Below, piece after piece: positions 1 to 11,880 of a DNA stretch of 64,000 nt. The notes under the pieces were generated by a model. The model worked only from the letters and a program-made list of their open reading frames with translations. It searched no databases and was not told the DNA's origin. The position numbers and the translations under genes were made by a program. Each line of letters starts with the position of its first letter. Position 1 is the stretch's first letter. Origin of the DNA: Begonia masoniana (Eukaryota > Streptophyta > Magnoliopsida > Cucurbitales > Begoniaceae); assembly GCA_022432975.1 (NCBI GenBank), contig CM039505.1:25675825-25739824 (forward strand), given 5' to 3'.

Positions 1-2671
1 TGATTTCACCAACCGGACTCCGATGGCTAGAGGATTCTCAAAGTGAGAAGGAGTCGAACATCAAAGGGATGCTCGTATTGGCACTCACCTCTCACATGCA
101 TAGATCGTTATGAATTAATGGAACATACTTATTTAACTTGATATTGTAAATTAGGATGTTCCGTTTAAAATCATATATATATATTATAAAATCATTTAAA
201 ACATAAAACATATAAAATGTGTACCATTGCATGAAGAAAATCAACATACATTTTATTCATTGAAAATTTACATGAAAATCAGAGTACTAACACGGAAGCT
301 ACTATAAAAATAGGTCACTACATGTGACCTTTCAAAAAGATTTATACAAATGAAAACCAAACATCTCACCTAAACAAAAAGACCATCTACCTTGATGGTT
401 CACCTATGGCTCTTTGCAAACTTTATATTACCTTATGTTTTTTCCTCGGTGAACGTTCTCGATATCTGAAAAATATAAATTATCCACATAATGAGTTTTT
501 AGCCCAGTAAATAAATCAAACACAAAGAATAACTAATCTAAACTCTATTAACACCATATAGGATCAATCATCATCTTCCACTACAACGATTCTTTGAAAA
601 TCATATAAATCATGTTCTTATAAAAGTCATGCAATTGCTATAAAAAAATGCATGCTCGTTTTTGAAATCACTCAACCATTGTTTGAAATTATTTTCATTA
701 AATAAATCCAATGTAAATAGAATGAACTTTGCAAGATTAAAACTATCTTTTTAAGAAAACTTCAATGCATCTTTTAACAACCAAATGTTTATGTTAAAAA
801 TGCAATACACTCTAATTCCAACATGTATAACCATCACACAATCCTACACGTTCTTGAGCTTTCTCCGGCAGGACTGTAGGACCCTATGCATTGTTTCATC
901 TTGAGGTTCAGGGATTTTCAACCCAATTAGGACATTAAATTGACCTCCTTCTCATTTTCATAGTCATATACATCGCACACGAAGAGGCAAGTCCAACCAT
1001 TAGGTTCATGTGTTACCAAGATTGCCAACTTTCTCTTTTCCTCAAATGCATGCTTTAACACATTTTATAAGACCAATATCATGCACATTTAAAACCATGC
1101 AACTCATCCATTCAAATCATTTTGAAAACCAACATATCACGTTGATTTAAAACAATGTTTTCAAAACATTCCTTTTTAACATCACAATACAATTTGAAAA
1201 CATATTTTTTTTTTAATAAAACACCATTCATTTCATATCAAAACGACATCCATTTAATCAGTTCAATCAACAATCAAAATTCTAAGCCTAACTAGAACCA
1301 ATGACATATTTAAATCTATCATCACCTAAACAATGCAATAAAAGTTAAATTAACTATTCTAAATGTAAGATTTACTTACCTATTGAAGGTTCCTCCTCTT
1401 CCAAAAAATTTCTACCTGGTGAACTGATTTTTAGTCCTATAGAATCATCTCCTCAAGCTGAGTAATTTTCCTTTGAGGAGCAAGTCCAAAATCTCACTTT
1501 TTCTTTATTTTTTTCTCTTCTCAATATGAATCCCACGAACATGGTTGTCTCTTCAGACTTTGTCCCTCATTTCTAGATGGTTCTTAGATAAACTTCATTT
1601 TTTAACCCAACCTCTTCATGTCTTTGTACAAAATTGTCATTTCTTATATGAATATTCTCAAAAATACCATGATTACTTATTTTTAAGTATACTTAGCTGA
1701 AACTAATTAATTTTGATTAGTCTTAAGTTAATCAACATGATTAGTATAATTAATCATGATTAGCATAATTAATCATGATTAATTAGCTTTAATCATACTT
1801 AATTAACTTAATTAATTATTTAAGCAAATAGCTTATCCAACATATGCTGATTGTCACGTATCTTAACTCCATTGGTTATCCAAAGCTATTGTATGGATAC
1901 ATGCTACAAAATCTTGAAAACATTTTTTTCTTATTTAACTTTCTCCAAATTTCCACTCTAAGATGTAGTTTAAAGTCATTTACCAAAACAATGTAGTTTA
2001 AAATATAAACTACATTCATCAGATTAAAAAGTAAATAAATTTTGCTAGATACATCCAACTTTTTTCATTCTAAAACCATTCTTTTCCTCTACATGTCTAG
2101 TTTAAGTCTGTTAAATCTCATAGAAATCCAATTATCACAGCAAAAGTTATTACACTTACTATCAAGTTTGTTCCTATAAAACAGTTTCATTCTTGGCATT
2201 CGCAAGAACTTTGTACCATTTCCTTAATACAACTTTCATAACTTATATTCATATATCATCTATAATAAATGTCCACAATATATTATTAACAATAGAATAT
2301 TAAATGTTCAAACCATTACAGTGGTACACTTATGCTGCCTAAGCCGGGGAAACGCCAGGAAGAGATCACATTGTCTGCACAGTGGAGGAGGAGATAAGTG
2401 AAACTCTACCCCGTTTATTTCCCTAATAATGCTGTAATAGCGTCTTGCTAACTCTGTGCCTATGGGGGGCATTTTCTGTTAGAAGGAATATGGGAATTAG
2501 AGAGGAGAATGGAAGGAATTTGGCATCGAGAATTCTGTTATCAATCTCTGCCTCCCTTCTCTCTTCTTCTCTACATAATCTAACTATTGTGCTACTCAGC
2601 TGTGGTTTTGCTATAATTTAGTTTATAAGAATTGTCAGCAATTGGATTTGACTATTTAGTGCCAGGAAGTT
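1..2671. other. AT-rich intergenic sequence, no gene seen
   Basis: No long reading frame and no family that I recognise. Around 1735-1830 there is a run of short AT palindromes built from ATTAATCATGATTA-like units. From about 2340 the base composition becomes more mixed, and this part may be the decayed upstream and 5' untranslated region of the Aurora-like fragment that follows. A sequence reading CAATAG/GTAAGT on the minus strand near 1380 looks like a splice donor, but I could not attach it to any gene. Confidence 0.5.
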
Positions 2672-2918
2672 ATGGGTAAGCTGTTTTACACCATGACAGT
2701 TTGCTGCAATTATGAGTGTTTAATTTTGATTGCTGATTGATTTGGGAATATTCTAAGAATTCTCATAATTTATATTTAAAAAACTAAAAATATTGTGCAT
2801 GCATTGATAGAGGCCCCTGCTCCGAAGAAAAAAAGGTGGATGCTCAACGACTTTGACATCGGGAAGTCTCTAGGACAAGGATAGTTTGGCCTTGTATAAT
2901 TGGCTAGAGAAAAGAAGG
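2672..2918 (+). pseudogene. Aurora kinase N-terminal fragment (dead)
   Basis: Seen: an ATGG at 2672-2675 is followed at once by GTAAGC, and a second exon-like block opens after GATAG at 2810. Joining them gives a frame starting M-E-A-P-A-P, then KKKRW, LNDFDIGKSLG, a broken glycine loop and LAREKK. The DFDIGK-LG-G and LAREK signatures are those of plant Aurora (AUR) Ser/Thr kinases, which phosphorylate histone H3 and spindle proteins in mitosis. Two in-frame stops fall in the block, TAG at 2881-2883 inside the glycine-rich ATP loop and TAA at 2896-2898. The catalytic part of the kinase is absent downstream. Inference: a 5' gene fragment, by duplication or deletion, that kept its first intron and therefore is not a retrocopy. 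Family assignment is firm; the first-exon model is plausible but unproven. Confidence 0.75.
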
Positions 2919-3828
2919 TTATTTCTCTTCTTTCTTACTAGCTTGGTTGTTGAATTACTTATCATTTTTTGATGGTTGGACATTTGGAGTAGAATTTAGT
3001 GTTTGAATTGAAAAACACATCATAATTCAGTGTTTCAATTGATCTTTTTCCTAAGTCACGTGCCAATCATGTATTAGGTTTTAACTTTCATTTAAAAGTT
3101 TAGTTCGATTTGTTAACAATGCATAGTTTGATGTTTTAATTGACAAAAAAATTATTCAGTGTTGAATTGAAAAACACTCTATAGTTTAGTGTTTCAATTG
3201 ATCTTTTTCCAACTTTATTGTTGTGTTTGAGGTCCGTAAACAACTTGAAGTTACTAGTGCCATCTCCATGGAGGTTAAAAAATGAGTGTTATGGTATTCT
3301 TCAAACTTAATATTGAAGCTACAAACACCGAATTCGTATTCAATCCAGAAGGAATTATTCGTAGCTACAAAAATGAAGGACAAGTTATATTTAAGAAGAA
3401 GAGATTGATACATGACATAGGTGTGACCTAACCCTATAAGCACGCGATCTTTTAATGTTTGGAATCTTTTAATATTTTATCTTATCTATAATTTTTTCGT
3501 ATTTAATTTTATTTATTTAAATTTCTTAGACGGACTTTATTTTTTTAAAAGTTTCTCAAATATTTATTTGATTTTCCTAGAGATTTCTTAAGAATTTTAA
3601 GTCACAAATCCAACTCTATGTAAAGAGTAAAACTGAATGTTAGAGGGAAATTTTGACTTTTGACAATTAATACAAACTATCCCTAGCTTGAAAATTATTT
3701 CTATATTCTTTTTTACTTTTTTTTTTTTCAATTTCAAAACAAATCTTCAAACGTACCAATTAAGTAAAGTCATATTTATGCTCTCAACAATATCATTTTT
3801 TTGAAAAGTGCTAGAAGCTATTAACTAG
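2919..3828. other. intergenic sequence with a duplicated segment
   Basis: No kinase sequence continues here. The block at 3001-3050 (GTTTGAATTGAAAAACAC, then GTTTCAATTGATCTTTTTCC) recurs with changes at 3160-3210, so this looks like an old local duplication in intron-like DNA. The remainder is AT-rich with T runs and no supportable gene. Confidence 0.5.
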
Positions 3829-3833
3829 GATAA

Positions 3834-4060
3834 TGTGGAACCCTCCGGCCCAACACTATGGGATATCACGAAATTTTAACCAAGCACGTCACCCTTCGGC
3901 CCAATACTATGGGATATCGCGGAGTGTAGCCCATGGATCTAGTAGCCTGGAGGTCCTGGGTTCGAGTACTGGGAAGACAAAAACTCCTAAACCAGGGTGG
4001 GAGAAGGTTGTGAGTGGGGACCACCCAGTGCTCCGCGATATCCTATAGTTTTGGGCGGAG
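3834..4060 (+). repeat. module 1 of the TIR element
   Basis: Two tandem copies of the terminal motif (3838-3868 and 3890-3922) lead into a tRNA-like segment that lacks the A box but has the B box GGTTCGAGT at 3959-3967. The module closes with an inverted terminal motif (CTCCGCGATATC near 4031). Confidence 0.7.
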
Positions 4061-7000
4061 GGCGCCTTTTTTGTAAGACCCTCTGGCCCAACACTATGGG
4101 ATATCACAGAGTTTTAACCCAGCACGTCATCCTCAAGCCCAACACTATGAGATATCGTAGAGCACTGGATGGTCCCCACTCACGATCTTCTCCCCCTTGG
4201 AAAAGGGGGTTTTTGCCTTTTCTACCACTCGAACCCAGGACCTCCAGGATATAATCCATGAGCTACAAGTGATGATACCACTTGAGCTAGTAGCTCAAGT
4301 GGTACCATCACTTGTAGCTCATGGATTATATCTTGGAGGTCCTGGGTTCGAGTGGTGGGGAATGCAAAAACTCCCTTTGTAACGCCTCCAAACTACCCCT
4401 TAGCTCGGGTTGTTACTTTGCTTACACTCCAACATCACTCTATAATTTTTTTAACATTTAAAATGAAGTTTAAAATAATTTTTGATAAAAAGTCGACTCG
4501 ATTTTTGGGTTTTTTGAACTCTAAAAAACATGTGGAAAACGTGAGTAAAATGCGTAGAAAACGTGTAGAAAAAGGTCAGGTTAAAACATATTGGAAATAA
4601 GAAAAATTTGAAAAAAAATCAAAATAGCCCACCATGGGCACCGCGCGCCGCGCGCATGCAACCCTGCGCGCTAGGTGCCGATCGATCGGCGACCTCTCGG
4701 GTCGCTCGACCAACCACAACCAACCTTGCCGATCGATTGGCGCTGGGCACCAATTGATCGGTGCTGGGCACCAATTGATCGGTGCTAGGTGTTGCGCGCG
4801 CCCCAGCAGCGCGCCACGCCCGTGCCCTGGTGCACCTCTTCAGCGCCTCTGCGTGCCACCACCCAACCACCAATGCACCTCAACACCCTTTTTCCACCTT
4901 TTTCCTATTTTCTTCACATTCCACCCTACCATTTCATCCTAAAACATCCTTTAACCATCTTCCACTAATTTCCATCATTCGACCCTTTAAAACCCCGAAA
5001 ATACGACCTAAAAACGCAAGCAAAAACATAAAAATTCCTGGAAACCAAAACGTTTCTTTTTTAAAAACTCGGACAACATAACGTTTAGTTACTAAACACC
5101 CAAAACCTGAAAACCAAACATTTTATACAACTAAAATACAATCCACACACCAAAAAGAGTTACCATACACTTCAAAATCCTCAAAACTCAACTATCTAAG
5201 CACTTTCCTATCAATTCTCTATCAAAACATCTATGCTACACAAACACATACGGAGCTCAGTCAGAATCGCCCTAACAAATTACCAGCTCTGACACATGCA
5301 AGCGAGTCCTCAACTGCCATCCTCATCCACCCCACGCTCCTCGACTCACCTGAAGGCTTATCGTCACCTACACTATCGAACATAAAACGTAAGCCTAATG
5401 CTTAGCAAGTATGGAATAATGAATGCAAAAACACAATGCATACTAAACCCCTAACACATGCAGTTTCTACACTCTCAGTTGTCTTCGTTTCGTTTTCATT
5501 TCATTACTCTTTCACTTTTCCGTGTGGATCAAGTAGGCACATATCCGAGCCTCGCTTCCTAGACGGCCACACCTTTACCCAGCAGAGCAAGATCGGATAT
5601 CACACATCCGGGTTCTGTCCATTGGATGGCCATACACGATCTCCTCCCAATCGATCATAGAACCCTCTCGAGGTGCTACACTAGCACTACTCCCCGATGA
5701 GGCGTTCATACTCACGATGCATTATATATTTTAGCAGTGCATCTCTCATAGAAGCCCTCTCGGGGTTGTACACTCAAACATTGATTCCCAACGAGGCCTT
5801 CTCGGGGTGCTACACCCAATCACTGATTTCCGACGAGACAGCTCTAATCGAGACCATGTCGCAGCGCTTATTATCTTTTTACATTTCATACTCACATATC
5901 AAAACCATGCTCAAAACTCGTTTTTCGTAGTTTGAAAACATGATGCATGCCAATACAATGCTTAATCACAAAACAAAACAAAAACAACCAAACAAACAAC
6001 CAAACAAACCCTACCGTTCAATGGTGTAGGCACGAAGGCAAAATACAAGCATCCGCTACTTACCTAGATCTCCGTAACATTTGGTTACTCCAAATTCTCA
6101 ACTCGACCTAGCATAAATATGGAATTCACTTAGAAATCATCAAAACATAATCTAAAGGATGCCTACTCTATTCCTAACAACTAATCAAACTAACTCTAAA
6201 ACCTCAAACCCAAAATCCCGAAATTCCCCTTTTTACATTGCCCAAACTTCAATCAAACATAACTCACTCGTTTCTCAACGGATTTAAATGATCTAACCCA
6301 TTCCGTAAACCTCTACATGTCTAATATCCATTGAATCAAACCATTTTACCAACCAAACAAGTATGGCCGATTGAATTCTGCACCAAACAAAATCGTCTAA
6401 CATTGACCCAAAAATTGGTTTTTCACCAAAATTAACCAAACTCTTAATCTTTCTATAAAATCAATCTATGCCACTCTATCTAAGGTCTAAACTACCAAAT
6501 ATCAAGAAAACACAACAACGAAAACCAATTTTCGGAATCCCCCATTAGGATTTCCTAAACTCTTCCAAAAACTCACCAAAACTCACTTAAAACACCTAAA
6601 ATCACTAAAGGTAAGCTTAAATCATAAAACCCTCTAAAATATTACCTTAAATCTTGAAGAAAATGAAGGAATGGAAGAGAAGAAGATCACCCATGGCTGC
6701 TGGTTTCATCGTGGGAGAAAAGAAGAAGACTAGGGTTTTGTTTTTCACTCCCTCATTTTCACCATTGAAACATCCCTTTTTGCTTTATCCACTTTTTCAC
6801 CACTCAACTATACCAAATTATAATTTAACCCTCCCCTCATCACTCTTTTACCTCTCACGTGGAATGCTCCACTCCTTCCCCCCTTTCATCTATCTAATTT
6901 TCTATTCCTTTCTTTTAAAACAACAATTCACACCAAACAACTTACCTTAATACTTTACTTTCAATCAAACCTTCACTTTCTAAATTAATTGCTTATACTA

Positions 7001-7228
7001 ATTCTATGGTAATTACTACGTACTCCTAATGTAATCAAATCGAAGGCAACCTGTAGTCGAGGAAAATTCCCGGGTGTTACACCCTTTTCCAAGGGGGAGA
7101 AGATCATGAGTGAGGACCATCCAGTGCTCGACGATATCCCATAGTGTTGGGTCGGAGGATGACGTGCTGAGTTAAAACTCTAAGATATCCAATAGTGTTG
7201 TGCCGGAGGGTCTCACAAAAAAGGCGCC
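4061..7228. repeat. 229-bp inverted repeat (modules 2 and 3)
   Basis: Left arm 4061-4289 and right arm 4291-4377 plus 7087-7228 are inverted copies, each 229 bp once the solo LTR 4378-7081 and one target copy are removed. The centre is the single base 4290, inside CTTGAGCTAGTAGCTCAAG. Each arm contains an A box (minus 4278-4289; plus 4291-4302) and a B box (minus 4227-4235; plus 4345-4353), so two tRNA-like promoters stand back to back and point outward. Both arms end in GGCGCC followed by T or A runs. Confidence 0.75.
4378..7081 (-). mobile_element. solo LTR, gypsy type (minus strand)
   Basis: Read on the minus strand it starts TGTAACACCCGGGAATTTTC (from 7081) and ends GGAGGCGTTACA (at 4378), 2704 bp. 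CCCTT flanks both sides (4373-4377, 7082-7086), and the interrupted TIR element resumes correctly across the site, so the ends are certain. No internal gag-pol is present, so this is a solo LTR left by LTR-LTR recombination. Near its 3' end (4680-4800) are repeats with GATCGATCGG and CCAATTGATCGG. On the minus strand a GGTAAGT donor-like site lies near 6060 and the acidic-frame region near 5371, but in this copy the frame runs on past the stop position found in the other LTRs. The short frames inside are not genes. Confidence 0.9.
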
Positions 7229-7323
7229 TTTTTTGTGGACCCTCGAGCTCAACACTATGGGATATCGCAGAGTTTAGCTCAAGTGGTACTAGCACTTGTA
7301 GCCCATGGATCTAGTAGCTTGGA

Positions 7324-9753
7324 TGTAACACCCGGCATTTTGTCATGTAAATATTCCTTGAATTATTAGACGGAATTAATGAGAATAAAAAACAACGGAA
7401 GGGCAAAATAGGAAGCCAATTAAGGTTGGTGGGAGGAAGCCAATGGTTGAGTGACACTTGACAACTTGTTGAAGAAGCCATGTTCTTCTTCTCTTTCCTC
7501 CTACGTGAAACCCTCATTTTTCCTCTGCTTCTTTCCACTCCCCTATGTTTTCTCTCTTCCAGACGACAAACGCTCTTCGAAGTTCCTTCGATCTCCTCAG
7601 TTTTCTTCTGTTTCTCTGCCTGAGGTAAACATCTGCTAAAGTTAACAAGTTTGGATAAGTTAAAATGTGAGTTTTGTTGTAGTTTGGGGTTACGATAATT
7701 TGGAGAGAACTCATTGTTTTTGCATGAAAACACGTTGGTTTGTTTTCTAAAGATTTGAATGGAGTTTGAAGCATATTCAACTAAGTTATTAGTTAGCATT
7801 TGTAGCTTTGTTAATTTCTCTTTTCGTGCACGTCATAAGGTTCGTGCATCACCGTGGTTTCACGAGCAAAGTTTGCTGTTTTTCGGATATCAAGTAAGTT
7901 CATGTGTGTAGATCGGCCCTTAAGGCCCTACAACACGGAGATACTAGGATTTACTTTGTCGGGTTATTTCGGGTAGATAAGTTAGAGTTTCGTTCTGATT
8001 TTTCTGTATTTCTTTTCTTTTTCTGCCGTTTATTTCCTGTTGTCTGCTATTTCAAGTTGGAGTCCTGTAAACGTCCATGCATACACGTTTTTCGAAAGCT
8101 CATGCAAAATGTTTTCTGTACACGTTTTGAAGTTAAAAAAGATAAAAATCTGAATGTAATGTATCGGTTAAGTGTAGGACGGGGACTGGCCCTCTGTTTC
8201 TGTATATTCTGTATTTCTGTATGTGCCTGATAGTGCACTTGCCAGTTCCCCTATAAGCCCCACTTATACTCCTCTGCCAGTGAAACATAATGTAATGTAC
8301 TGTCACTGTATTCTGAAAGTTCATGCATAAAGCATATGCATCACTGCATTTTATTCATGTTCTAACTGAGTTTTAGACTCATAGGTGAACTCCCTGTTGT
8401 AGGTACGGATCACGTGGATGATGACTTTGTGCCCCAGTCTGACGAATAGGTGGGTGGTGGCTCGAGCTTTCGGGGGTGGTTGCGACAGCCAGACATATTT
8501 CTGTCCTGAGGTTTAAGTTTCTAAAGTAAAGTTCATATCTGTAAACTCTACTGGGATTCTGGTGTTTTGTTTTTAAAACTCTGTTGGAAATTTGGATAAT
8601 GTGCAGGTTTGGTGTCTAAGTTTTTAAACCTCTGTAATTGACAGTTGTATATATGTTTTGAAAACATTCTGGAACTGCTTGAGTTTTTCCTTTTTAGGTT
8701 GTGCATGGATGGTCTCGAATTTTAGAGCTATCCATGCAGTCTGTTTTCTTGAATCTCTGTCATTTGTAAAGTATGTTTTACAACTTAGTTTTGAATTGGG
8801 TTTTGAGAGTCTGAAAATTTTTATGCCTTCTGTTTTATGCTCCTTGTTTATACGTTTTCCTGTTAAAAGTTGTCAAATTTTGTCTTTAAAACTGCGTCTT
8901 CCGCTACGGTTTATTTAAGCCCTCCGGTTTATTTACATCTTCCGCCTTTGTCACCCAGTCTACATCTTCCGCTCAGTTTCAATTACATCTACTGCCTTAT
9001 GGCTACGTCCACCACTCCGGTTTAATTATGTCTTCTGGTTTATTTATGTCACCCGCTCCTGTCACCCAGTCTATATCTTCCGTCAGTTTACTTACATCTA
9101 CCGTCTGACATCATCCACCACATCTTCCGCCAATTCAACTACATCTTCTGTCTGACGTCATCCACCCACATCTTCTGCCAATTCAACTACATCTTCTGTC
9201 TGACGTCATCCACCCACATCTTCCACCCAATTCACTTACATCTACCGTCTAATGTCATCCACCCACATTTTCCACCAGTTCAACTATATCTTCCGCCTGA
9301 CGTCATCCACCCACATCTTCCGCTCAATTCACTTACATCTACCGTCTGACGTCATCCACCCACATCTTCCGCAAGTTCAACTACATCTTCCGCCCTATAT
9401 CACCCTATTCTATCATTTACTGTAGCTTTCTCCCAGTATGCCTTTCAGTTTATATTTTTCATTTATTTTCACTGCATGTATTTTATCACGTTTTCCTCTG
9501 CATGCCCGTCGTCCATCCAGTCTTTTATTTAAACGTTCCAAGTATTCTGATTTCCTTCTGTCATTCATTCTGCAGTCTGATTTAACTGTTTTCCATTTTG
9601 CTTTTAAATCTAGAGAATGTTTTCTCTCTCTGTAAAGTCTTAAGGGTTTGTTTTAAAGGTTCAGTCTGTTTATTCAAAAAAAAAAATAGTCCCCGTTTTG
9701 AATGTCCCGGAGTGATGTCTTCTCGGACCCCGATTAGGTCGGGGGCTGTCACA
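7324..9753 (+). mobile_element. solo LTR, gypsy type
   Basis: It starts TGTAACACCCGGCATTTTG and ends GGGGGCTGTCACA, 2430 bp, flanked by TTGGA on both sides (7319-7323 and 9754-9758). It interrupts a tRNA-like module of the TIR element, which continues intact afterwards. It closely resembles the LTRs of the large chromovirus at 26134-55950 and the LTR starting at 62561. Landmarks: a donor-like CAAGTAAGT at 7892, the conserved CTTAAGGCCCTAC box near 7920, an acceptor-like TGTAGGT at 8399, the acidic 15-codon frame at 8402, and a degenerate minisatellite of ACGTCATCCACC/CATCTTCCGCC units at about 8930-9410. Confidence 0.92.
8402..8449 (+). other. acidic 15-codon frame in LTR (copy 1)
   Basis: After TGTAG, codons from GGT read GTDHVDDDFVPQSDE and then TAG. 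The same position in the other LTRs holds an acidic frame of identical length. It may be the last exon of a spliced LTR transcript, joined to a donor at 7894. Expression is not shown. Confidence 0.45.
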
Positions 9754-10078
9754 TTGGAGGTCCTGAGTTCGAGTGCTGGGGAAGGCAAAAACTCCTCAAC
9801 CAGGAGGGGAGACCTTTTTTGTGGACCCTCCAGCCCAACACTATGGGATATCGCGGAGTTTAGTTCAAGTTGTACTAGCACTTGTAGCCTATGGATCTAG
9901 TAGCTTGGAGGTCCTGGGTTCGAGTGTTGGGGAAGACAAAAACTCCTCAACCAGGGGGAGAAGGTCGTGAGTGGGGACCACCCAGTGCTCCGCGATAACC
10001 CATAGTGTTGGGCTGGAGGGTGATGTGTTGAGTTAAAACTCAGCGATATTCCATAGTGTTGGGCCGGAGGGTTCCACA
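9754..10078 (+). repeat. modules 4 (end) and 5 of the TIR element
   Basis: Module 4 has its A box at 7275-7286, before the solo LTR, and a B box at 9766-9774 with one mismatch. A T6 run at about 9808-9813 is a potential RNA polymerase III terminator. Module 5 follows with terminal motif, weak A box (9861-9872), B box (9917-9925) and two inverted terminal motifs that form the right end of the element. Confidence 0.65.
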
Positions 10079-10083
10079 GATAA

Positions 10084-11880
10084 ATTCCACTACTTACGCA
10101 AAAATCAATTATCAATCTCACCCTTTTAACGCCGAAACCAAATCTTCGTTGCACACTCTCATGGTGAACTTTTTATCAACCAGTCTTCTATAAGAACTAA
10201 GCATATGAAACACAATAAACATGATTAGTCGTTCTTGAATGCATAATCTAGGGAGATAAGCAATATTTAACCAAACAAGTCTTATAAACAAGTAAATCAA
10301 ATTTTTTATCTTCCTTCTTTTGTTTCATCTCCATGAAATACTTCTTACAATTTCTCTTTGAGTGGCGATGAACATCATAATGAAAACACTTTCTTGTGTG
10401 GCTCGAGCTGCTCTTGTTCTCATCATTGAGATTGTTCTTCTTGGGGTTATCCTTCTTTATCCCTGCTTGCTGGGCTAACTAGCCTTTTCTCTTCATTCAA
10501 TGAACCAATCCAGATCGTGTTATTCATGACTTTCTTAATAGTCTCAAGGCAGGATGAGTCCAAGGGTTTTTTCGAACATATTCCGTTGAGACTCCATCAT
10601 TGCACAAACGACTCTATGTTCTCAAATTTAGTATTGAGAACATCAAACATATCTGTGAACAAGTAACAATGAGTTTTGCATTTCCTCAAAGTAGTGTCTT
10701 ATAAGCCTCTTTGAAATTCCTAGAAGCCTTGAAAGAGAAGGATTTATTTAATGGATAAAATCACCCAATTAGAAATGGAGTATTTTAAGGAAAGAAAACT
10801 TGAGACTTTAATGGATAAATTTTAGCCCAAGAATTTACTATTTTAATTTTAATTAAGTACGCAAAAAATTAAACTAAATTTTGGATCTTCTGACATTGAG
10901 CTAGGATTATTGAGGTTTAGTCACTAGTAGGCCCACTTAAGGCATATATTTATTTTATGTTTAGTTTTCCCATGTTATATTTTAATGAATAATTTAATTA
11001 TTTTATTATATAAAATAATTGTTAAAAATCTCTTACTATTGTTTTATTTTAAGACATACATTCTTTCATGCACGATTGTTGCGACATGAAAAACTTTGTT
11101 TTAACTAGAGTAATGAGACATCTGACTGTGCCGTGTCCATGGTCACAAAACCTTAAACTTGATCACGACATATTTCGTGGCTTTTTGTGATCATCAAATA
11201 TCGCCGTTTTTATTTTAAATGCATAAGACATGATGTGCTCAGAGACCGTGAGTGACTTCATTTTTACTCAATTTTTCATTGTTGTTAATTTATTAATTAT
11301 ACATAAATTCTAGAATAAAATATGTCTCTATTGAGTTAAGCTGATTACCTCAAACAACTTCTCCATTTCATGACTTAACTAAGAAGTCTTTCAGTTGTTG
11401 ACTCAAGAGTAGCCAGGGAGTGAAGATTTCTATATTTTATAAATTTCTTATAATTTATTTTACTTGAGAGGTTAGATTTTAATAAAACTTATAAACCTTT
11501 ATTTTATTTAAATTTTATCTAGCACTTGTAATTTGGATTTATATTATAACTTCATCTAGATGTTATTTATTGGATATGTTAGCTCATTGTTTTTTGCCAC
11601 TACTTCTATTTAAATTATTAAGTTTTTCTCTACTTTATTAAATTTTAAAAATTAACGGGACTCATTCTTGTTTTTGGGTTGGGTCATTCCTCATTCTGTC
11701 TTGGATCCCCTTTAGAGCGTCATGAAAATTTGGGTATCAAAATCAGGTTACCATCTTGAAAAGTGACATCTATAAGATAGATATAGTGATAGTATAAAAG
11801 AATTAATTTTGTGCCTAAGGACGGAGATTTTGAAAATGTTTCCTAGAAGAGCCCTTAGAAATCATGATTCTGAATTATTA
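10084..11880. other. AT-rich intergenic sequence
   Basis: Apart from the small copia gag remnant at 10322-10476 I see no gene and no element end. From about 10740 it is AT-rich with scattered stops in all frames. A degenerate GGGTATCAAAATCAGG near 11730 resembles a primer-binding site of the gypsy type and could mark the start of the old element whose pol follows, but no LTR end is recognisable. Confidence 0.4.
10322..10476 (-). pseudogene. copia gag zinc-knuckle remnant
   Basis: The minus strand reads KCFHYDVHRHSKRNCKKYF preceded by a polar stretch rich in K, N and S. This spacing matches the CX2CX4HX4C nucleic-acid-binding knuckle found near the end of plant Ty1/copia gag, with the second Cys replaced by Tyr. 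Further gag or pol is not recognisable around it, so it is a short relic. I am fairly sure of the motif and unsure of its extent. Confidence 0.45.

Larger units (their letters stand above)
3834..10078 (+). mobile_element. TIR/foldback element with tRNA-like modules
   Basis: Seen: the two ends are inverted copies of each other (TGTGGAACCCTCCGGCCC at 3834, its complement ending at 10078, continuing for about 34 bp with one mismatch). Both sides are flanked by GATAA (3829-3833 and 10079-10083), a 5-bp target duplication. Removing two solo LTRs (4378-7081, 7324-9753) and one copy of each of their duplications leaves 1101 bp. That core is a mosaic of about five modules, each made of the terminal motif CCCAACACTATGGGATATC and a tRNA-like segment with an A box (TAGCTCAAGTGG) and a B box (GGTTCGAGT). 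It encodes no protein. Five-bp duplication with TG...CA ends is like LTR-element integrase products, while the inverted ends and internal palindrome are like foldback elements. I do not recognise a named family. Confidence 0.75.

Noticed and set aside
2672..2918. A working Aurora kinase gene
   Set aside because: Two in-frame stops and no downstream kinase domain.
3186..3443. 85-codon minus-strand frame
   Set aside because: No recognisable motif, AT-rich, in a decayed region.
4278..4360. A functional tRNA gene
   Set aside because: A and B boxes are good, but acceptor and anticodon stems do not pair as a cloverleaf and copies diverge; better read as a tRNA-like module.
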